A stretch of DNA of 64,000 bases from Coprinopsis marcescibilis (GCA_004369085.1 ML210184.1:1-64000), one strand, 5' to 3'. Counted from the stretch's first letter, positions 10,227-23,294 are shown. Program-made: numbers and translations. The notes: generated from the letters alone by a model not told the origin.

Positions 10227-13100
10227 ATGCCCCCTCCCCGTCGAGCTCGCTCTCCGAACGGTGCCCGCGTTAGGTACGCGGACGAATCCGACGCCGAAGA
10301 AGACCAGGATGCCCCAGTTCGCCAAAGGTCCGGTCTGCGAAAGCGACTGAGCGAAGCCTATCCTCCTGACGCCGATGGGAGCTTCATATCCGAGTCTGCA
10401 GGCCCTCGGGTTCCACTCAAGAACGTGAACATGAACGACGACGAGGCGGAAAAGCGTAGGAGACGGAAAAGTGCAAAGGTTGTATTGGATGGTCCTGTTG
10501 CGGGGCCGTCTTCTGAGGGCACACAAGATGCTGGAGCGGATTCATCCAGGTCAGCGGCAAAGGGGAAGCAACCACTCAACTCAGTTGTTCCCCAACAAGC
10601 CGTGAAGCCTTCGATGGATGTGATGAGCTCCAACTTTGAGGAATGGATGAAAATGGCGACCGATAATGTGCGTCCGGTCTTGGATTTACACGAACCCACG
10701 AACTAACGAGCTGTCATAACCGCGTTGTAGAAAATCAACGCGGGCAATTCATGGAATGTTGCACTTATCGACTATTTCCATGACATGTCGCTCTTGCGAA
10801 ACCAGGATGACAACTCTATCAACTTCCAGCGCGCCTCTTGCACACTTGACGGCTGCGTAAAAATTTGGACCTCTCGTGTCGACAGCATTGGAACTGAAAC
10901 CGGCAAACTGTTGAGCAACTTGGCTTCTGGAGGCAAAGATGATGACGACGAGGAAGGCAACAACTCGGACAATCCAGATGGCCCAAGTCAGCCGAAGAAA
11001 AAGAAGGCGCGCACAGGTAATAATTTGGCCAAGGATTTCGACGCGCTCAAGGGGCAGAAGCTGGATCTCGAGTTCAGTGTTGACCCACTATTCAAGAAGA
11101 CATGTGCGGATTTCGACGAAGGGGGTGCCCAAGGCTTGCTCATGAACCACCTGTGCCTGGGTCTCGGAGGAGATGGAGGAATGCGTGTCATCTTTGACGC
11201 AAGTGACTCCGTATTCAAGGAGGAAGACGAAGTACCAGAGGAACCAGTGAACCTCATTGATATCAGCTACCTACGGTGTAACTGCCTTTCTACCTCTGTT
11301 AGCGGGACTACTACTGATAATTGTAACAGCGAATTTCCTCCCTGACATCGCCGTGCTGGAGGACAAGGCTATCTCCCATACCCTGGCCGGCTTCTCGTTT
11401 TCGAAAGATTTCCAACCAGAACTCCGCACTTTTGCCGAACCGACAATGTTTGACGATGTCGATGACAATGATTCCGATGGTGGGGTTGGCGGCAATGACT
11501 TCCAAATGGATGTCGATCAAGCACCCGAAGACACTCAGGACTTCTTTGCCGGTGGGGACGATGGAGGGAATGAAGACTACACCTTTGGTGCTGGCAATGA
11601 CATGGGTGGAGACGACGATGCACAATCCAATGGCTCTGTTGGACCAACACCACCTGGACAGGACGGTGGACCTGGTCACTTTGTCCCATTCGATCCACGC
11701 CGTACGAACAACGAGCGGGAATTCATCCTCGCAATGGACCCGGATGGAGAAGGCTTGGACTACCTCGACGCCAAGTTCCGCAAGAATTGGGCAGGTCCAG
11801 AGCACTGGAAGATGCAGCGAATCATTCAGAGGAGTGAGTTCAACTTTCGTATTACCAGGATTGGCATTTATGATTCCTCTAAAGCAAACGCTGATGCTGC
11901 TGGCTCGAAGGCAACAAAGCCCAAGACTAAGAAGGAGCCTGTAAAGATCGACTTCTTGACACCTGCAGAAAAAGATCTCAAGGCACTCAAAGCGGAATTG
12001 TTTGCGCCGGCGGGCAAGGGTACGTCTATCAACCTTCCAGGTACTGGCGCCAGCAACAAGAAAGGCAAGAAAAAGAAGGAGAAGAGCGACCACCGATTGC
12101 CTGACGATATGCATTTTTCGAGCAAGCAACTCATTACCCTTTTCACGAAGCCCAAGTATTCGGTAAGTGTTTCATTACAGCGCAAATGTCGGTTCTTCAA
12201 CGTTGTCCATTTAGCTCAGGATGCGTGGCATGAGAGCCAGACTAAATAACGATGACGGCGAGATCGACGAAGCATTCTGGGCTGAAGCCGCTGCAAACAG
12301 AGCTCGCGAACAGAATCAAGAAGACGAAGATGGTTCATACTTATTTTGTTCCATTTTTTCAACCTCGGATTCTAACGATGCTCTCGTCCTTCCAGGTCCA
12401 AGTGGCGATGCTCCTTTCAGCACTCAGTTCTTCAATGACGACGACGATGACGGTCCCGCTGGATTTGATGACATGTACGGCGACCCGTCGACTGTTGAAC
12501 CCGGGGAACAGGACCTTCTCGCTGCTACGCATGGCCAAACACGTCGAGTGAAACCCGAGTTTGTCAACTACGCGAAGCGTGCCAAGCGTGTTGATGTACG
12601 AAAGTTGAAGGAGAACATCTGGAAGGGGTTAGATATCGTCATTTCCAAACCCAGGAAAGACGAAGAAGATTCTGATGAGGAGATGGTGAGTTTATAATTT
12701 TGAACCGCCCATCTCAGTAGCTCACTGTGTTTCAGCACGTGGAAGATGGCGAAGGGCGAGCGCCAACCGACCCGAATGAAGCGAGGCAATTCAGTCAGGT
12801 CATGAGTGGCCTCACGAAGTCGTATCCCAAAGACAAGTTGGAAGAAATCAGCACCAGTTTCTGTTTCATTTGCCTGCTGCATTTGGCCAATGAACAGGGT
12901 CTTAGGCTCGAGGCGTCGAACGGCGCATCAATTGATACAATTATCCCTGATGATGAGGACGACGAGATCGCTGCTGAAACAAGCGAAGACAACGACATTT
13001 GGGGTATCAAGGTGGGGTTCCTTTACTAGTTCCCTTTGAGACTGTGACTAAAAATGATTCTTAGATCTATCGTGATCCCAATGCGACCCAGTCAGCGTAA
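10227..13100 (+). CDS. BRN1: Condensin complex subunit 2 (CAP-H/Brn1, kleisin)
   Basis: Kleisin subunit that links the SMC2-SMC4 ATPase heads and the HEAT subunits and compacts mitotic chromosomes. Start chosen at MPPPRRARSPNGAR; upstream in-frame ATGs (10125, 10131) give an unrelated extension. The N-terminal kleisin part contains NFEEWMKMATDN joined by splicing to KINAGNSWNVALIDYFHDM. Then come the Barren motifs with FQRASCTLDGCVKIWTSRVD and the long acidic centre typical of the family. The C-terminal winged-helix part includes FVNYAKRAKRVDVRKLKENIW and FSQVMSGLTKSYP. A tiny last exon ends DPNATQSA. Introns near 10665, 11270, 12160, 12330, 12690 and 13010. The antisense ORFs across it reflect codon bias. 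Confidence 0.95.
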
Positions 13101-13383
13101 CCCACTTTCAGAACTTGAATGTAGCACTAATTGCATGTTTTCTTTCGTTCTCGGACTCTGCCAACCAGATGTCTTCTATACAATAAATTATTTCTCCGTA
13201 GTTGCTATTATACAGTATATGTATTGAAAATATCTTGGGTACTCTTCAGAAATGTTCTGATAATGATTGTCTGTACGTTGGTGTTGTTCGACGCGTCCAG
13301 TTGAGTTTGGTCGTTATTTGTCCAGGCCAGGCGCGTTCAATGCAAGTGTTACAAACGAAGTTGTTTTGCGCCTTCATCTCACC

Positions 13384-15195
13384 ATGTCTCTTCGCGATGC
13401 CAATGTCCTGATACTGGAAACAGGTCGAACTGCGATACGAGCAGGACTAGGATTGCATGAATTGCTCAAAACTCCCATTATTGTGTGTTTGTTGTCGGTT
13501 GTCATTCTAAAACTCTCAGCTAACTTGTGATGGACCCTATTCTCTGCATTAGGACATTCCAGCTCGTGTTGGCCTACGAAAAGCAGCAAATGGGGGAGAA
13601 GATCCTTCTGCTTCGGGCTCGAAGACCAATGGCAACAACACAGGTGGTCCTCATGTGAATGATTACCTTGTTGGGCCACAGCTGGACGAAGCACTTGTTG
13701 GTGCTGGTGCAGAGGACATTGTGGTCTCATGGCCGTTCCTTAATGGTAATGTCTCTGATTGGAGGCAAGCAGAGGCCCTATGGTAAGTGCTAGTGCTCTT
13801 GCACAACCCTTCCGTTAGATCTGTCAATTGATCCTGGCTTCATGCGTGCTTCAGGAAATATGTCCTCTTCAACCAACTCCAACGTCGACGCACTCAAAAC
13901 GAATCACCCGTCATCTTAACCCTCCCCGTCCCAATCCCCTCACGAACAGAGTATGAATACGCATGCCAAATCTTTTTCGAACGCTTCAACGTACCCGCGT
14001 TCGCCATCCTCGACCGACCTATCGCGCAGCTCTACTCTGCCAACGCGCTTTCTGGCGTTGTGGTTGATATTGGGTTCTTGAAGACGGATATTACGCCAGT
14101 TCATGAGGGTGGGCTGTTGCACCATGCACACACATCGACGAACATCGGGACGAGGACGTGTCAGCACTACCTAGCGCACTTGCTGAAGAGCAATTCGAGC
14201 GTGATGCAGGCGGTGTCGCCCGCGACGAACCCCCTTCCTGAGAGGGAACTGCATTTCACGCTTGTGAGACTGGCTCATCAGTTGGTCACTGCTGGGCTGG
14301 TCAAGCCTCCGTCCTCTGGTGAACTGGCAGCTCCGCTGGAAGATGAGGGTGTGACGGATATCGCGGCTGTTGTTGTGGCAGGAAAGGAGCGGGCGGTTAT
14401 CGAGAGTGGGATGAAGAAAAAACTGAACGCGAAGGCCACGGCTGCAGAGCTTGCCAAGGCACGCGAGATTGAGGCTTTGGATTTGGTGACTGTCAAGTTT
14501 GAGGGCACGGAGGTCACGGTCGGGAAGGAGAGACATCGGTTCTGTGAACCGATTTTTGACCCTGCGGTTGTGGAGGGTCTGGGGTTGGAGAAGTTTTTGT
14601 CTGGGGATGGGGAGGTGGGGCCGAAAGGAGAAGAAGGCTTGCCCCCCCTTTCCTTGCGAGACGAGCACGGACACAAAGTTTGGGCGTTGCAAGAGACGGT
14701 AGGCCACACTGTCAGTCAGGTCGATCCTGACCTTCGGCAATATCTTTGGCAGGGCTTGTTGGTCACAGGGGAGGTCACGCAGTTCATCAAGGGTACGCAT
14801 TGTGTCTCCTTTGGCTGGTTCTATCCAGCGGTCTTGGGGATTTGTTTGTGCTAATAATGTTTTACGCAGGCATTGGCATTTCGTTGCAGTCCCGATTGGC
14901 TCCGTTTGTAACCTCTTCGGGCCTCGATACCGACACTCAACCTCGGTCTATACGCGTCCTCAATGTACCAGAATACTACGCTGAGTACAGAGATACCGGA
15001 AACGGATACTCCGCCTTCTTGGGTAGCAGCATTGTCGCAAAGGTTTGTGCGCCCCAGCCGTTGTGGTTCAGTCTATCTAATTACTCTGCGCAGATTATTT
15101 TCAACGATCACAGCGGATCCAACTACGTCTCAAAAATTGACTATGGCACCAAGGGACCTCATGCAATAATTGAGATGACGCCCTCCCTTCTGTAA
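13384..15195 (+). CDS. ARP9: Actin-related protein Arp9 (chromatin remodelling complex subunit)
   Basis: Nuclear actin-fold protein that, with Arp7 in yeast, stabilises the SWI/SNF and RSC remodellers. The protein begins MSLRDANVLILETGRTAIRAG, the degenerate actin phosphate-1 loop of Arp9. ILDRPIAQLYSANALSG and VVDIGFLKTDITPVHEG form the phosphate-2 region. HTSTNIGTRTCQHYLAHLL matches the Arp9 group, and the end YVSKIDYGTKGP corresponds to the actin C-terminal lobe. Catalytic and nucleotide-binding residues are poorly kept, as usual for Arp9. Five to six short introns. The central insert with a Lys/Ala-rich helix (14400-14480) is longer than in conventional actin. Confidence 0.92.
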
Positions 15196-15922
15196 TATAC
15201 CTCATCGCTATATGTTGTAATCTATCGCTCCTTTACTCCTGCTTTTTGTATTGTCTTTTCTCCTCTGACCCTTCTTTCGAATGCATATCCCTCAAACGAA
15301 CATTCTGTTGAGGACGTAAGTTTGTCTTGTACACAAAACCGTATATCGGTACACGAGTGCACACCTTGCTTCTAACTTGTGCCCTTCAATAAAACGCGCA
15401 CAGGAGAAATGTGCCGGATATGGCAATGGCCTTGTTAGGTGGAATCAAAACGAGTTTTTACAGCTTGCCCGCTAATGCCCACTCCTTGTACTCGCTCTAG
15501 GAAAATCTACTGCGTTTCTCCGGTCAACAATAGGGATCACTGATTCTCTCACAAAGCAGCATCTATCAGTCTTGTGTAATGCGCAGAGGTTGATAACAAT
15601 ACCCTCAAGGCAGGCCTCATGGGTGGCGAGGACATTGATGGCCAATTACGGCGGGGCTAATTGTCCCTGAATCAGAACAATAATGACCAGTCATGGGTCT
15701 TCATGGGTATGGGTTATAAGTATGACACCTGCTAGGTGGGAGGAATACCAAGACCTTTGGTTTCCTCCCTTCCTCGGTTCTCCCTCTGTCCTAGGCTCGT
15801 CGCTGTGTCTGATTAACGCTCTCCACGACTCTCTCTACTTGTTGGACCTAATTCTCCGTGGCCTGTCTCCTACCATAACTCCTGCTCCCTAAAACCCATC
15901 TTACCCTACTCAAATATCCAAC
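15196..15922. other. Intergenic, ARP9 to small orphan
   Basis: About 730 bp. The first 150 bp are T-rich and fit a 3' UTR. The last 200 bp before 15923 are pyrimidine-rich (repeated ctctcc and ctcct), a common look for a fungal promoter and start region. The open frame at 15683-15892 lies in this 5' region and is not supported. No RNA gene seen. Confidence 0.55.
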
Positions 15923-16315
15923 ATGTTGAAGAACGGAACTTTCGCTGTTGCTGTCGTGCATCGCCAGGTCGTTGTTGTCCAAGGTATGCATAGTCTTCCA
16001 GCGTCGCCGTGAGCACACAGAAGCTAACGTGTCGCAGCTGCTCGCTCTCACACCAAACGAGACAAGTACCTCGATGTACACACGTTCTCGCCCTTTGGCG
16101 AAGGAATCTTCCTCGCCTCCGAAGTGCCTGCAGCGCGGATCGCATCCAACGATGTACTCTCCGTGCTGTCAGACGAGGCTGCCCAGGAAGAGGCTGTGGA
16201 CTCTGGGATGCTGCACCTTACAGAGCCCGCCTTCTCCGAATACAGGAAGCTGAGCGAAAGGAATGTCAAGAGGCACGAGAGCCTGTGGAAGGCGCTCGTT
16301 CAGAGGAGGTATTGA
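15923..16315 (+). CDS. Small hypothetical protein, about 110 aa, two exons
   Basis: Exon 1 encodes MLKNGTFAVAVVHRQVVVVQ. A 60 nt intron (GTATGC...TCGCAG) is followed by exon 2, which reads through to TGA at 16313. The frame across the junction is ARSHTKRDKYLDVHTFSP. There is no membrane segment. The C-terminal half is charged and probably helical (SEYRKLSERNVKRHESLW). The ATG has a good context after a pyrimidine-rich leader. I do not recognise a family. Neighbours ARP9 and RPF2 are nuclear, which says little. An exon junction that keeps the frame, plus a clean start and stop, argues for a real gene. Confidence 0.6.
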
Positions 16316-16906
16316 GCGGCCTTAACCATCCGAGTCGTGCAACGCCAACGCCTTCTTGAACGTCCGTTTTATAGGGTGGAACTCGGCGCTGCCTGCACCT
16401 CTTTTCACTCGGTCTTCAAAACATGCGACGTCTCAAGGTTTTAATGGAAGGACCGCCGGTTGCTGGACAGGGTTCAGTCGGCCTCCCTATGTCATTTTTC
16501 TCGATCTGCAAAATATGCTATGCCCACACGCGTTCTCGTTCTCTGTATCTATAGATATGTCTCTCTCGCACGTTATACCCTCAACACATCTCACCCACAC
16601 ATCCACCCCACTGTAGCACTAGTTAACCTATTGTATTTGTATTGATCCTCTACCCACTGTATTTTTAGCTGTTTCTTATATATGTATTATGCTCTGTACC
16701 TTTGCTATGGAAATCTCTTCCTCAAGCCACTATTATATCGCGGAATTCCTGAGTTGACCTTGGCGAAAACCCCTATTGGAAGCAGCTGACATAATTTCCA
16801 CGATCAAAGTTTTTGAATTATCGTTCTCGTGCAGGTTGAACACCGACAAGTCTCTAAAACCACCTCAAAAACGAGGTTATCAATCACTTAGCGTCGACAT
16901 TTCAAG
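16316..16906. other. Intergenic, orphan 3' end to RPF2 promoter
   Basis: About 590 bp, AT-rich with alternating stretches near 16675 (tatatatgtatt). It should hold a 3' UTR and the RPF2 promoter. Small ORFs at 16356-16645 have no protein-like character. Nothing else recognised. Confidence 0.55.
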
Positions 16907-18368
16907 ATGCTGAGAGTTGTGTATGTGAATATTCTGCTCCTGGATGGATAACTACTGACGAAAATTCTCTACTTGCTCTTCACTCGCCTGATTACGCTGA
17001 TTCACTTTTGAAATGCGTGCGGTCTCTGCTGCTCGGTCATTCTTCGACAATTCTCGTCGTTGAAACTAAATTCGATTGTTGACCTGGACAAACGGACGTT
17101 TATGCCTCTCTGTATCCTTGGGTCGTCTACAGAAAACCGCGAAATGCCCGCTCAAAACGTGCGCTTGACGCACGAGAACCAAAAGAAATCGAGGATCCCA
17201 GAACGGTCATCTTCGTCAAGGGCACGCACACAGGCGAGGTTCTCAACAATGTCTTCAAAGACCTGGTACGTATCCTCCTTTTAATACCTTCCTCCTCAAT
17301 CTAACTTGCAAATGTAGATGTCACTCAAACGCCCCAACGCAATCGCCTTCAACAAAAAGAACCAGATCCACCCTTTCGAGGACGTCCCGACCGCCAAAGC
17401 TTCTGCGACTGCCAACCAATACGCTGTGCCCAATCTCGTTACCGCCTCTACTTCGTCGTCTTCGTCGTTAGCGAACTCGTTCACAGGCCCGACGACACCC
17501 ACGACGGCCAATCCTGGCACCTCGCTCGCCTCCCTGGAGTTCTGGGCACATAAAAACGACGCACAGATGTTCGTCGTAGGACAGAGCACGAAGAAGCGAC
17601 CACACAACATGACGCTTGTGAGGATGTTTGACAATAGGGTGTTGGACATGCTCGAGCTAGGCGTCGACAAATATGTTGCGATGGAGGAGATCAAAGTCCG
17701 TCTCTCTGCCCCAAACGATTTGCCTCGAGAACTAACCAGTCCTCTCTCACTCGCAGACACAAAAATGCACACCAGGGACTAAACCACTCCTCCACTTTGC
17801 CTCTGAGCTCTTCGATACTCACCCTCGGTACATGCAGCTCAAAAGTGTGCTCGTAGACTTTTTCAACGGGGAAGTCATCGATGCGATCCATCTCGCGGGT
17901 GTGGAATGGGCTATCAGCGTCTCGCTTGCTCCCGTTCCCTCTTCGGCCGGCGACCCAGCTTCGTCATCGTTTACGGTGCTACCCAAAATCTACCTCAGGA
18001 CGTATACCATCAAGCTCATGGCTTCGGGTGTACGCACTCCGCGAGTGGAACTTGTGCCGATGGGTCCTTCGTTGGATCTTAGCCTTAGGAGGAATACGGC
18101 ACCTGCCCAGGAATTGTGGTCGCTTGCTATGAGGCGCCCCAAGCTTGCGAAGACGGATGTCGAAAAGGGTCTCGGCAAGAAGAGGAAGAACATCGAGACC
18201 GACGACATGGGAGACTTGAGAGGACAAATCCATATCGGAAAACAGGACCTGGGCAAGCTGAAGGGCAGGAATATGAAGGGACTTCGGGACGAAGACGGCC
18301 GACCGTCGAAGAGAACTCGTGCGACAGCCGAGGAGGAGAAAGAGGAGAACGAGGACGAAGAGGATTAA
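16907..18368 (+). CDS. RPF2: Ribosome biogenesis protein RPF2 (Brix domain)
   Basis: Large-subunit assembly factor that, with Rrs1, brings the 5S RNP into pre-60S particles in the nucleolus. A 14-nt first exon (ATG CTG AGA GTT GT) joins across an unusually long 212 nt intron (16921-17132) to give MLRVVKPRNARSKRALDARE, the conserved Rpf2 start. The Brix core follows: PRTVIFVKGTHTGEVLNNVF, IHPFED, LEFWAHKNDAQMFVVGQSTK, KKRPHNMTLVRMFDNRVLDM, and ELFDTHPRYMQLKSVLVDFF. A Ser/Thr/Ala-rich loop is inserted at residues near 75-110. The C-terminus is basic then acidic. Later introns are at about 17270-17317 and 17696-17758. No ORF search would find the first exon by itself. Confidence 0.95.
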
Positions 18369-19167
18369 ATTTCATTGTTTTAGATTTAGTTTGCTGTACG
18401 ATGATACTTTTCATGGGGAATCATCGAACGAAGGGTGCAAAAAGGAGCAAAAAAAAGTATATAGATAAAATTTAACGCATTGTTGCGTCAAACAAGGCAA
18501 AAAAGGTTCACCGTCCGTCCTTGAACCAAGGCGATATCAAATATCTCCTACGATCCTTGACTTGTTAGACGGTTACATCCTTCGGTACCATTCCGTCCTC
18601 ATAGACAGGAATCAACATGCTATCATCGCAATGTATGAATTTGGTTGTTAAACCAGGTAGCATCCAGCCTTTGCAGGCAGTACGGTGGGCACAACGCGAA
18701 GACGCAATTGGCAATATGTGATCGATACAGGTTTCATAAACATGCATGACGTAGGTTCGAACGCGCAGCTTCGCAAGCATGCAGCGACAACGATATAAGC
18801 CACTGGGACACGGCGCCAGGGCGAAAAGGACTGTGGTAACTCGTACATATACCCAACGTGTGTCTCCCCAACAAGGTCTGTGGCTAGCACAATTAAATGT
18901 TAAAGACTCTCATTTGCAAAAGCCATCGTTCGCACCAGTTTGCAGCCCGTACACGGGTTCTCACGTTTTGTATTGAGTTAAAAGATAATCCTGCGGGAGC
19001 AAACGCATCACAGATGCTTGAAATCAAAATCGTAAGAGACTCGACAGCGCATTCCGTGTTCCCGACAGCATCATTGGAGAAGCAGCCTGAGGATCGTATG
19101 TTTTCTTATTTGCTATAGGTCCTATATATATAATACCCGTCAACGTTCGACTATCGTACAATTCTTA
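18369..19167. other. Intergenic, RPF2 3' end to ERG7 promoter
   Basis: About 800 bp. Poly-A-rich patches around 18440-18510 fit the RPF2 3' UTR. The segment 18750-18790 contains a GGTTCGAA string, but no tRNA stem pattern surrounds it. The last 50 bp contain a TATA-like run. No supported coding sequence. Confidence 0.55.
19123..19133 (+). promoter_or_regulatory. TATA-like element before the oxidosqualene cyclase
   Basis: A tatatatataa run lies 35-45 nt before the ATG at 19168. It is the clearest TATA-like run directly in front of a gene in this window. The closeness to the ATG implies a very short leader if it is used. Confidence 0.4.
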
Positions 19168-21930
19168 ATGGCAAGCGTTACTCCTATTCCAGTCGACCGC
19201 GACTCCCCAGCATGGGCCCAACTCGACATCCCAGAAACCGCAGACACCCCCTTCACCGACTACACTCGCTGGAGGCTCAAAGTTAGCGACGGAGGACGAC
19301 ATATATGGCACTACCTCAATACGGACGAAGAAACTGCTGCGTGGCCCCAAAACACCATTGACAAGTATTGGATAGGTCTTGACACGGTACGTAGCGTGTC
19401 ATTCTAGCCCAGTGCTCGACGCTAATTACTCTATTATCTCCTCATTAGGAACTGCCATCGTTACCCAAAGCGAAAACACCTTATGAAGCTGCACGAAATG
19501 GCTACGAGTTCTACAAAAACTTGCAGTCCGACGATGGTCACTGGGCAGGAGAGTACGGAGGACCTATGTTCCTCTTCCCATGCACAGTCATTGGCAGCTA
19601 TGTCGCGCACATGGCATTCACTCTGCAAGAACGTCTAGAAATGATTCGGTATCTCATAAACCACAAGAACAGCGACGGAGGATGGGGTCTGTGAGTAGTG
19701 CGCTGCTGTCACCTCCGCTAGGCTTGCTCAAACGTTGGTTTGCAGACATATCGAAGGACCCTCGACTGTCTTTGGCACTGGAATGAACTACGTTGCCATT
19801 CGCCTGCTAGGAATGAAAGCAGACCACCCTATCGCCGTAGGTGCTCGTGAATGCCTGCACAAGCTGGGAGGTGCGGCCGCTGTCCCTGCCTGGGGCAAAT
19901 TCTTCTTCTCCCTGCTGGGTGTATACGACTGGGCCGGAAACAACCCAGTTCCTCCTGAGCTCTGGTAAGCCCCATCCCTGTCTTACAACCTTTGGCTGTT
20001 AGTCTCACACTCATGCTAGGCTTCTCCCAGAATGGTTGCCAATTCACCCCCACAGGTGGTGGATTCACGTCCGACAGGTCTTCCTCCCAATGAGCTACCT
20101 GTATGGCGTCAAATACGTGATGCCAGAAAATGACATGGTCCTTCAACTGCGAGAGGTACGCACCACATACCAATCCCCGTCTACCCAACCTCATGTTTCA
20201 ACCACAGGAAATATACCCAGACAACTACTATAGCGTCAACTGGCCAGCCCAACGCAACAATATCGCAAAAATCGACCTGTATACCCCCCACACCAAACTC
20301 TACGATACCCTTTCACAATTTCTCTCCGTCTACGAGTCCTGCCCCTTTCCTCCGCTACGCAAGGCAGGCATCGAGCGTGCCTACCAGCTCATCGTCTGGG
20401 AAGACGAAAACACGGACTACCAATGCCTTGCCCCCGTCAACATGATGCTCAACCTCGTCGCTCGGTTCTCGCGGGAAGGCGTGGATTGTGAGTCCTGGAG
20501 AAAACATGAAATCAAGAGGCGAGACTCGATGTGGCTCGGTGCGGAGGGGATGATGGTCTGTGGGACCAATGGCAGCCAACTGTGGGATACGCAGTTCATC
20601 GTCCAAGCGATGGTTGATACTGGGCTAGCGAATGATGGGAATGGGAAGTATCAGCAGAGCTTAGTCAAGGCCTTGGAATGGCTTGATGAAGGGCAGATTA
20701 GGGAAAATCCCAAACATTTTGAGTGTGCGTATAGGCATAGGACGAAGGGTGCTTGGGGATTCAGCACGAAGGAGCAGGGGTATACTGTTAGTGACTGTAC
20801 TGCGGAGGGTATGAAGGCTGTTCTATACCTTCAGAACTATCTCGAGTGAGTCGCCTTTTCCACTTCCGTTGTTGCCCAGTCACTTAACCCTACGTTTAAC
20901 AAGTTTTACGCCGAAACTTGTATCGGAAGAGCGCCTTCAAGACTCGGTCGACACCCTCCTGACCATGCAAAACCCAGATGGTGGATTCGCTTCATACGAA
21001 CTGATCCGGGCAGGACAGTGGAGCGAATGGCTTAATCCAGCTGAAGTTTTCGGTATGTCCCACCCCAAAATCTTCACAACAAACGTTACTCATCGGCTCA
21101 TAAAACTAGGGAACATCATGGTGGAATACAACTACCCCGAATGCACCACCTCTGTCATCACCTCCCTCGCCATTTTCAGAAAGCACTATCCACATTACCG
21201 GGCTGCTGATATCGAGTGCGTCTTTATGCCTCTCTATCTAACCGTCGTGATGCTTAGTTCCCATATAGTCGCACCATCCGAGGGGCAGTTGATTACATCC
21301 ACAAGGTCCAATCCCCCGAGGGCGGGTGGGTTGGCAACTGGGGGATCTGTTTCACCTATGCTGCGATGTTTGCAAGCGAGAGTTTGTCGCTCGTCGGCGA
21401 GACGTATGAGACTAGCAAGTACGCCCGGAAATCATGCGAGTTCCTCATTAGCAAGCAGCGTGAAGATGGCGGATGGGGTGAGAGCTACAAGGTACGGGAA
21501 CCTCTTTCTGCTTCTGTTCGCCCAGTAGATTGACATATGTCGTTTGTTTGCAGTCCTGTGAGCAGAGCCTGTGGGTCGAGCACGAGAACACCCAGATTGT
21601 GCAGACGTGCTGGGCGGTTATGGCGCTCATGTACGCCAAGTACCCACATGCGGGGCCTATCGAGAAGGGCGTGCAGTTGGTGATGAGTAGGCAATTGCCG
21701 GTGAGTAACTTTGTCTTTCGGACTTATTCCTTGGCTGAATCCGGTGCTTTGTGCAGACCGGTGCATGGCCGCAGGAAGCCATCGAGGGTGTGTTCAACAA
21801 GTCATGCGCCATATCCTACCCCAATTTCAAGTTTTCTTTCCCGATTTGGATGCTTGGAAAGGCGGATAGGTACCTGAAGCAATTGAAGGAGAAGACGAGT
21901 GGGCATAGTAACAGCGGTCAATCGCATTGA
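19168..21930 (+). CDS. ERG7: Oxidosqualene cyclase, probably lanosterol synthase
   Basis: Converts 2,3-oxidosqualene to lanosterol, the first cyclic sterol on the ergosterol route; expected on ER or lipid droplets. The catalytic block VSDCTAEG, with the acid that protonates the epoxide, is intact at about 20793. QW repeats are visible ([49 protein letters not shown]). [40 protein letters not shown] and [19 protein letters not shown] are typical of fungal lanosterol synthases. At least eight short introns, for example from 19387 and 19691. The end is [14 protein letters not shown] plus a hydrophilic tail. The stop lies only 48 bp from the convergent lectin. Mushrooms also use such enzymes for other triterpenes (for example clavarinone), so lanosterol is an inference. 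Confidence 0.93.
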
Positions 21931-21978
21931 TCATCCTAATATTGAAGTATACATGTTCGTAGATCTGATGTGGTGGGA

Positions 21979-23294
21979 TTAAGTATTGTACTGGTACAGG
22001 TTTGCCATATATCTGACTGTCTCGTTTGGCTTCCAGCCTTTGTTGTACGAGAACTCGCTGGTTATCATAGTCATGGCACTAAAAGTGCCATCTCCTTGGT
22101 TGAAGGCTGCAAACACACCTGCATCACCGAATCCGATGATATCTGCGAAGCCGCTCCGATTCAAGTCCGCCACAAATCTTGGGTGTTTGTCTACTTGCCA
22201 TGAGGAGGAGGTACCAAAACCGGTGACGATGCGTTTCGCGGGCTGAAAGTTTCCATTCCCCTCATTTATGGCAGCGTAGACTCCGTCGTCGCAGAATCCA
22301 ACAATATCGGCAGGCTTTCCTACCTGCAGCGGTGTGACGATCCACAGGTGGCATGGATATGGTATTTGGATGTTCTGTTCGACGACGGGCCCAAACCTAA
22401 GGTTCCCTTGGTTCAAGCAAGTGAAGACGCGATCGCCTTTGAATCCGATTATGTCCATTCGCCCGCTACCTGTGAGGTCTGCAAGAAAGCGAGGATGCTC
22501 CTTGACACGCCAACCCCCAGAGGAGTAGCAGAAGCTGTCCACGACCGGCTCTCCTTTCTGGAATGACCCATCACCATTGTTCAATCCGACAATGACGTCG
22601 GTCTCTCCGAACCCGACGATATCCGGAAACCCATCCCCTGTCATATCCGCAAGAATGCGAAGATGGCGCTCCACCCGCCAGCCTTGATCGTACCCAAAGT
22701 CAGCTACAGCCAGAACCTCCGGTTTGTAACTTCCCTTGTCGACATTGAGACAAACAAAGACGCTTGAATGTCCGAAACCTATGATGTCGGCATATCCTGT
22801 GTTTCGAATGTCGGCCATGAGGCGAGGGTATCTTGCTCGACACCAACCTCCTTTGTGGAGCGACAAATCCGAGGAAACGCGTTTGGCAGGTGCGAATGTG
22901 TTGTTTCCTAGGTTTTCACATACCCAGACGCCGTCATCTGCGAAGCCGACAATGTCTGCACGTCTAGGGTGGGTGGTATTTGCCAATAGACGGATGTGTA
23001 CTTCCACGCCCCAGCCGAGCTTAGGCGTAAAGTATTCACTGACTTTGCTCGTGTACATTGTGTTTTCTTTGAAGCGGCCTATTGTGACGCCATCGTGACC
23101 AAACCCCACAATGTCGGCGCATTGTGAGTTCCTGGTTGTGACTGGAGGCGGGCTCAAGATCAGGATCTCGATCTCGATATCGATTTGAGGGCTGGTAGAG
23201 CCATTCACGTACCTGGTGCGTCTTCGCTGAAAGCTACAGGGGGTTGAGTTTGTACCAACTGATGGGACTTGGGGCCTGTCTGGACGGGACTCAT
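21979..23294 (-). CDS. Seven-bladed beta-propeller lectin, Psathyrella velutina lectin type (copy A)
   Basis: Predicted soluble carbohydrate-binding protein; the type member binds N-acetylglucosamine and sialylated glycans. About 415 residues. The small first exon (MSPVQTGPK...FSEDAP) was chosen by comparison with copy B; the donor GTACGT leads to exon 2 starting at VTTRNSQCADIVGFG. Seven repeats of about 55 residues follow, each with a strand like DIVGFG-x-x-GV and a loop such as DMTGDGFPD, DLTGSGRMD or DLNRSGFAD. The loops resemble integrin FG-GAP calcium-binding loops. No signal peptide is visible. Blade 5 is shorter and degenerate (NIQIPYPCHLW). It converges on the cyclase with 48 bp between stops. 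Confidence 0.9.

Noticed and set aside
11311..12129. A 272-codon open frame antisense to condensin BRN1
   Set aside because: It mirrors the acidic, Asp-rich part of BRN1, where GAC and GAT codons make stop-free antisense frames.
16921..17132. snoRNA inside the long RPF2 intron
   Set aside because: Intron-encoded snoRNAs are common in ribosome genes, but I found no clear box C (RTGATGA) paired with a box D and terminal stem.
18745..18785. tRNA-like GGTTCGAA string
   Set aside because: It resembles a B box, but no A box or acceptor, D or anticodon stems could be folded around it on either strand.
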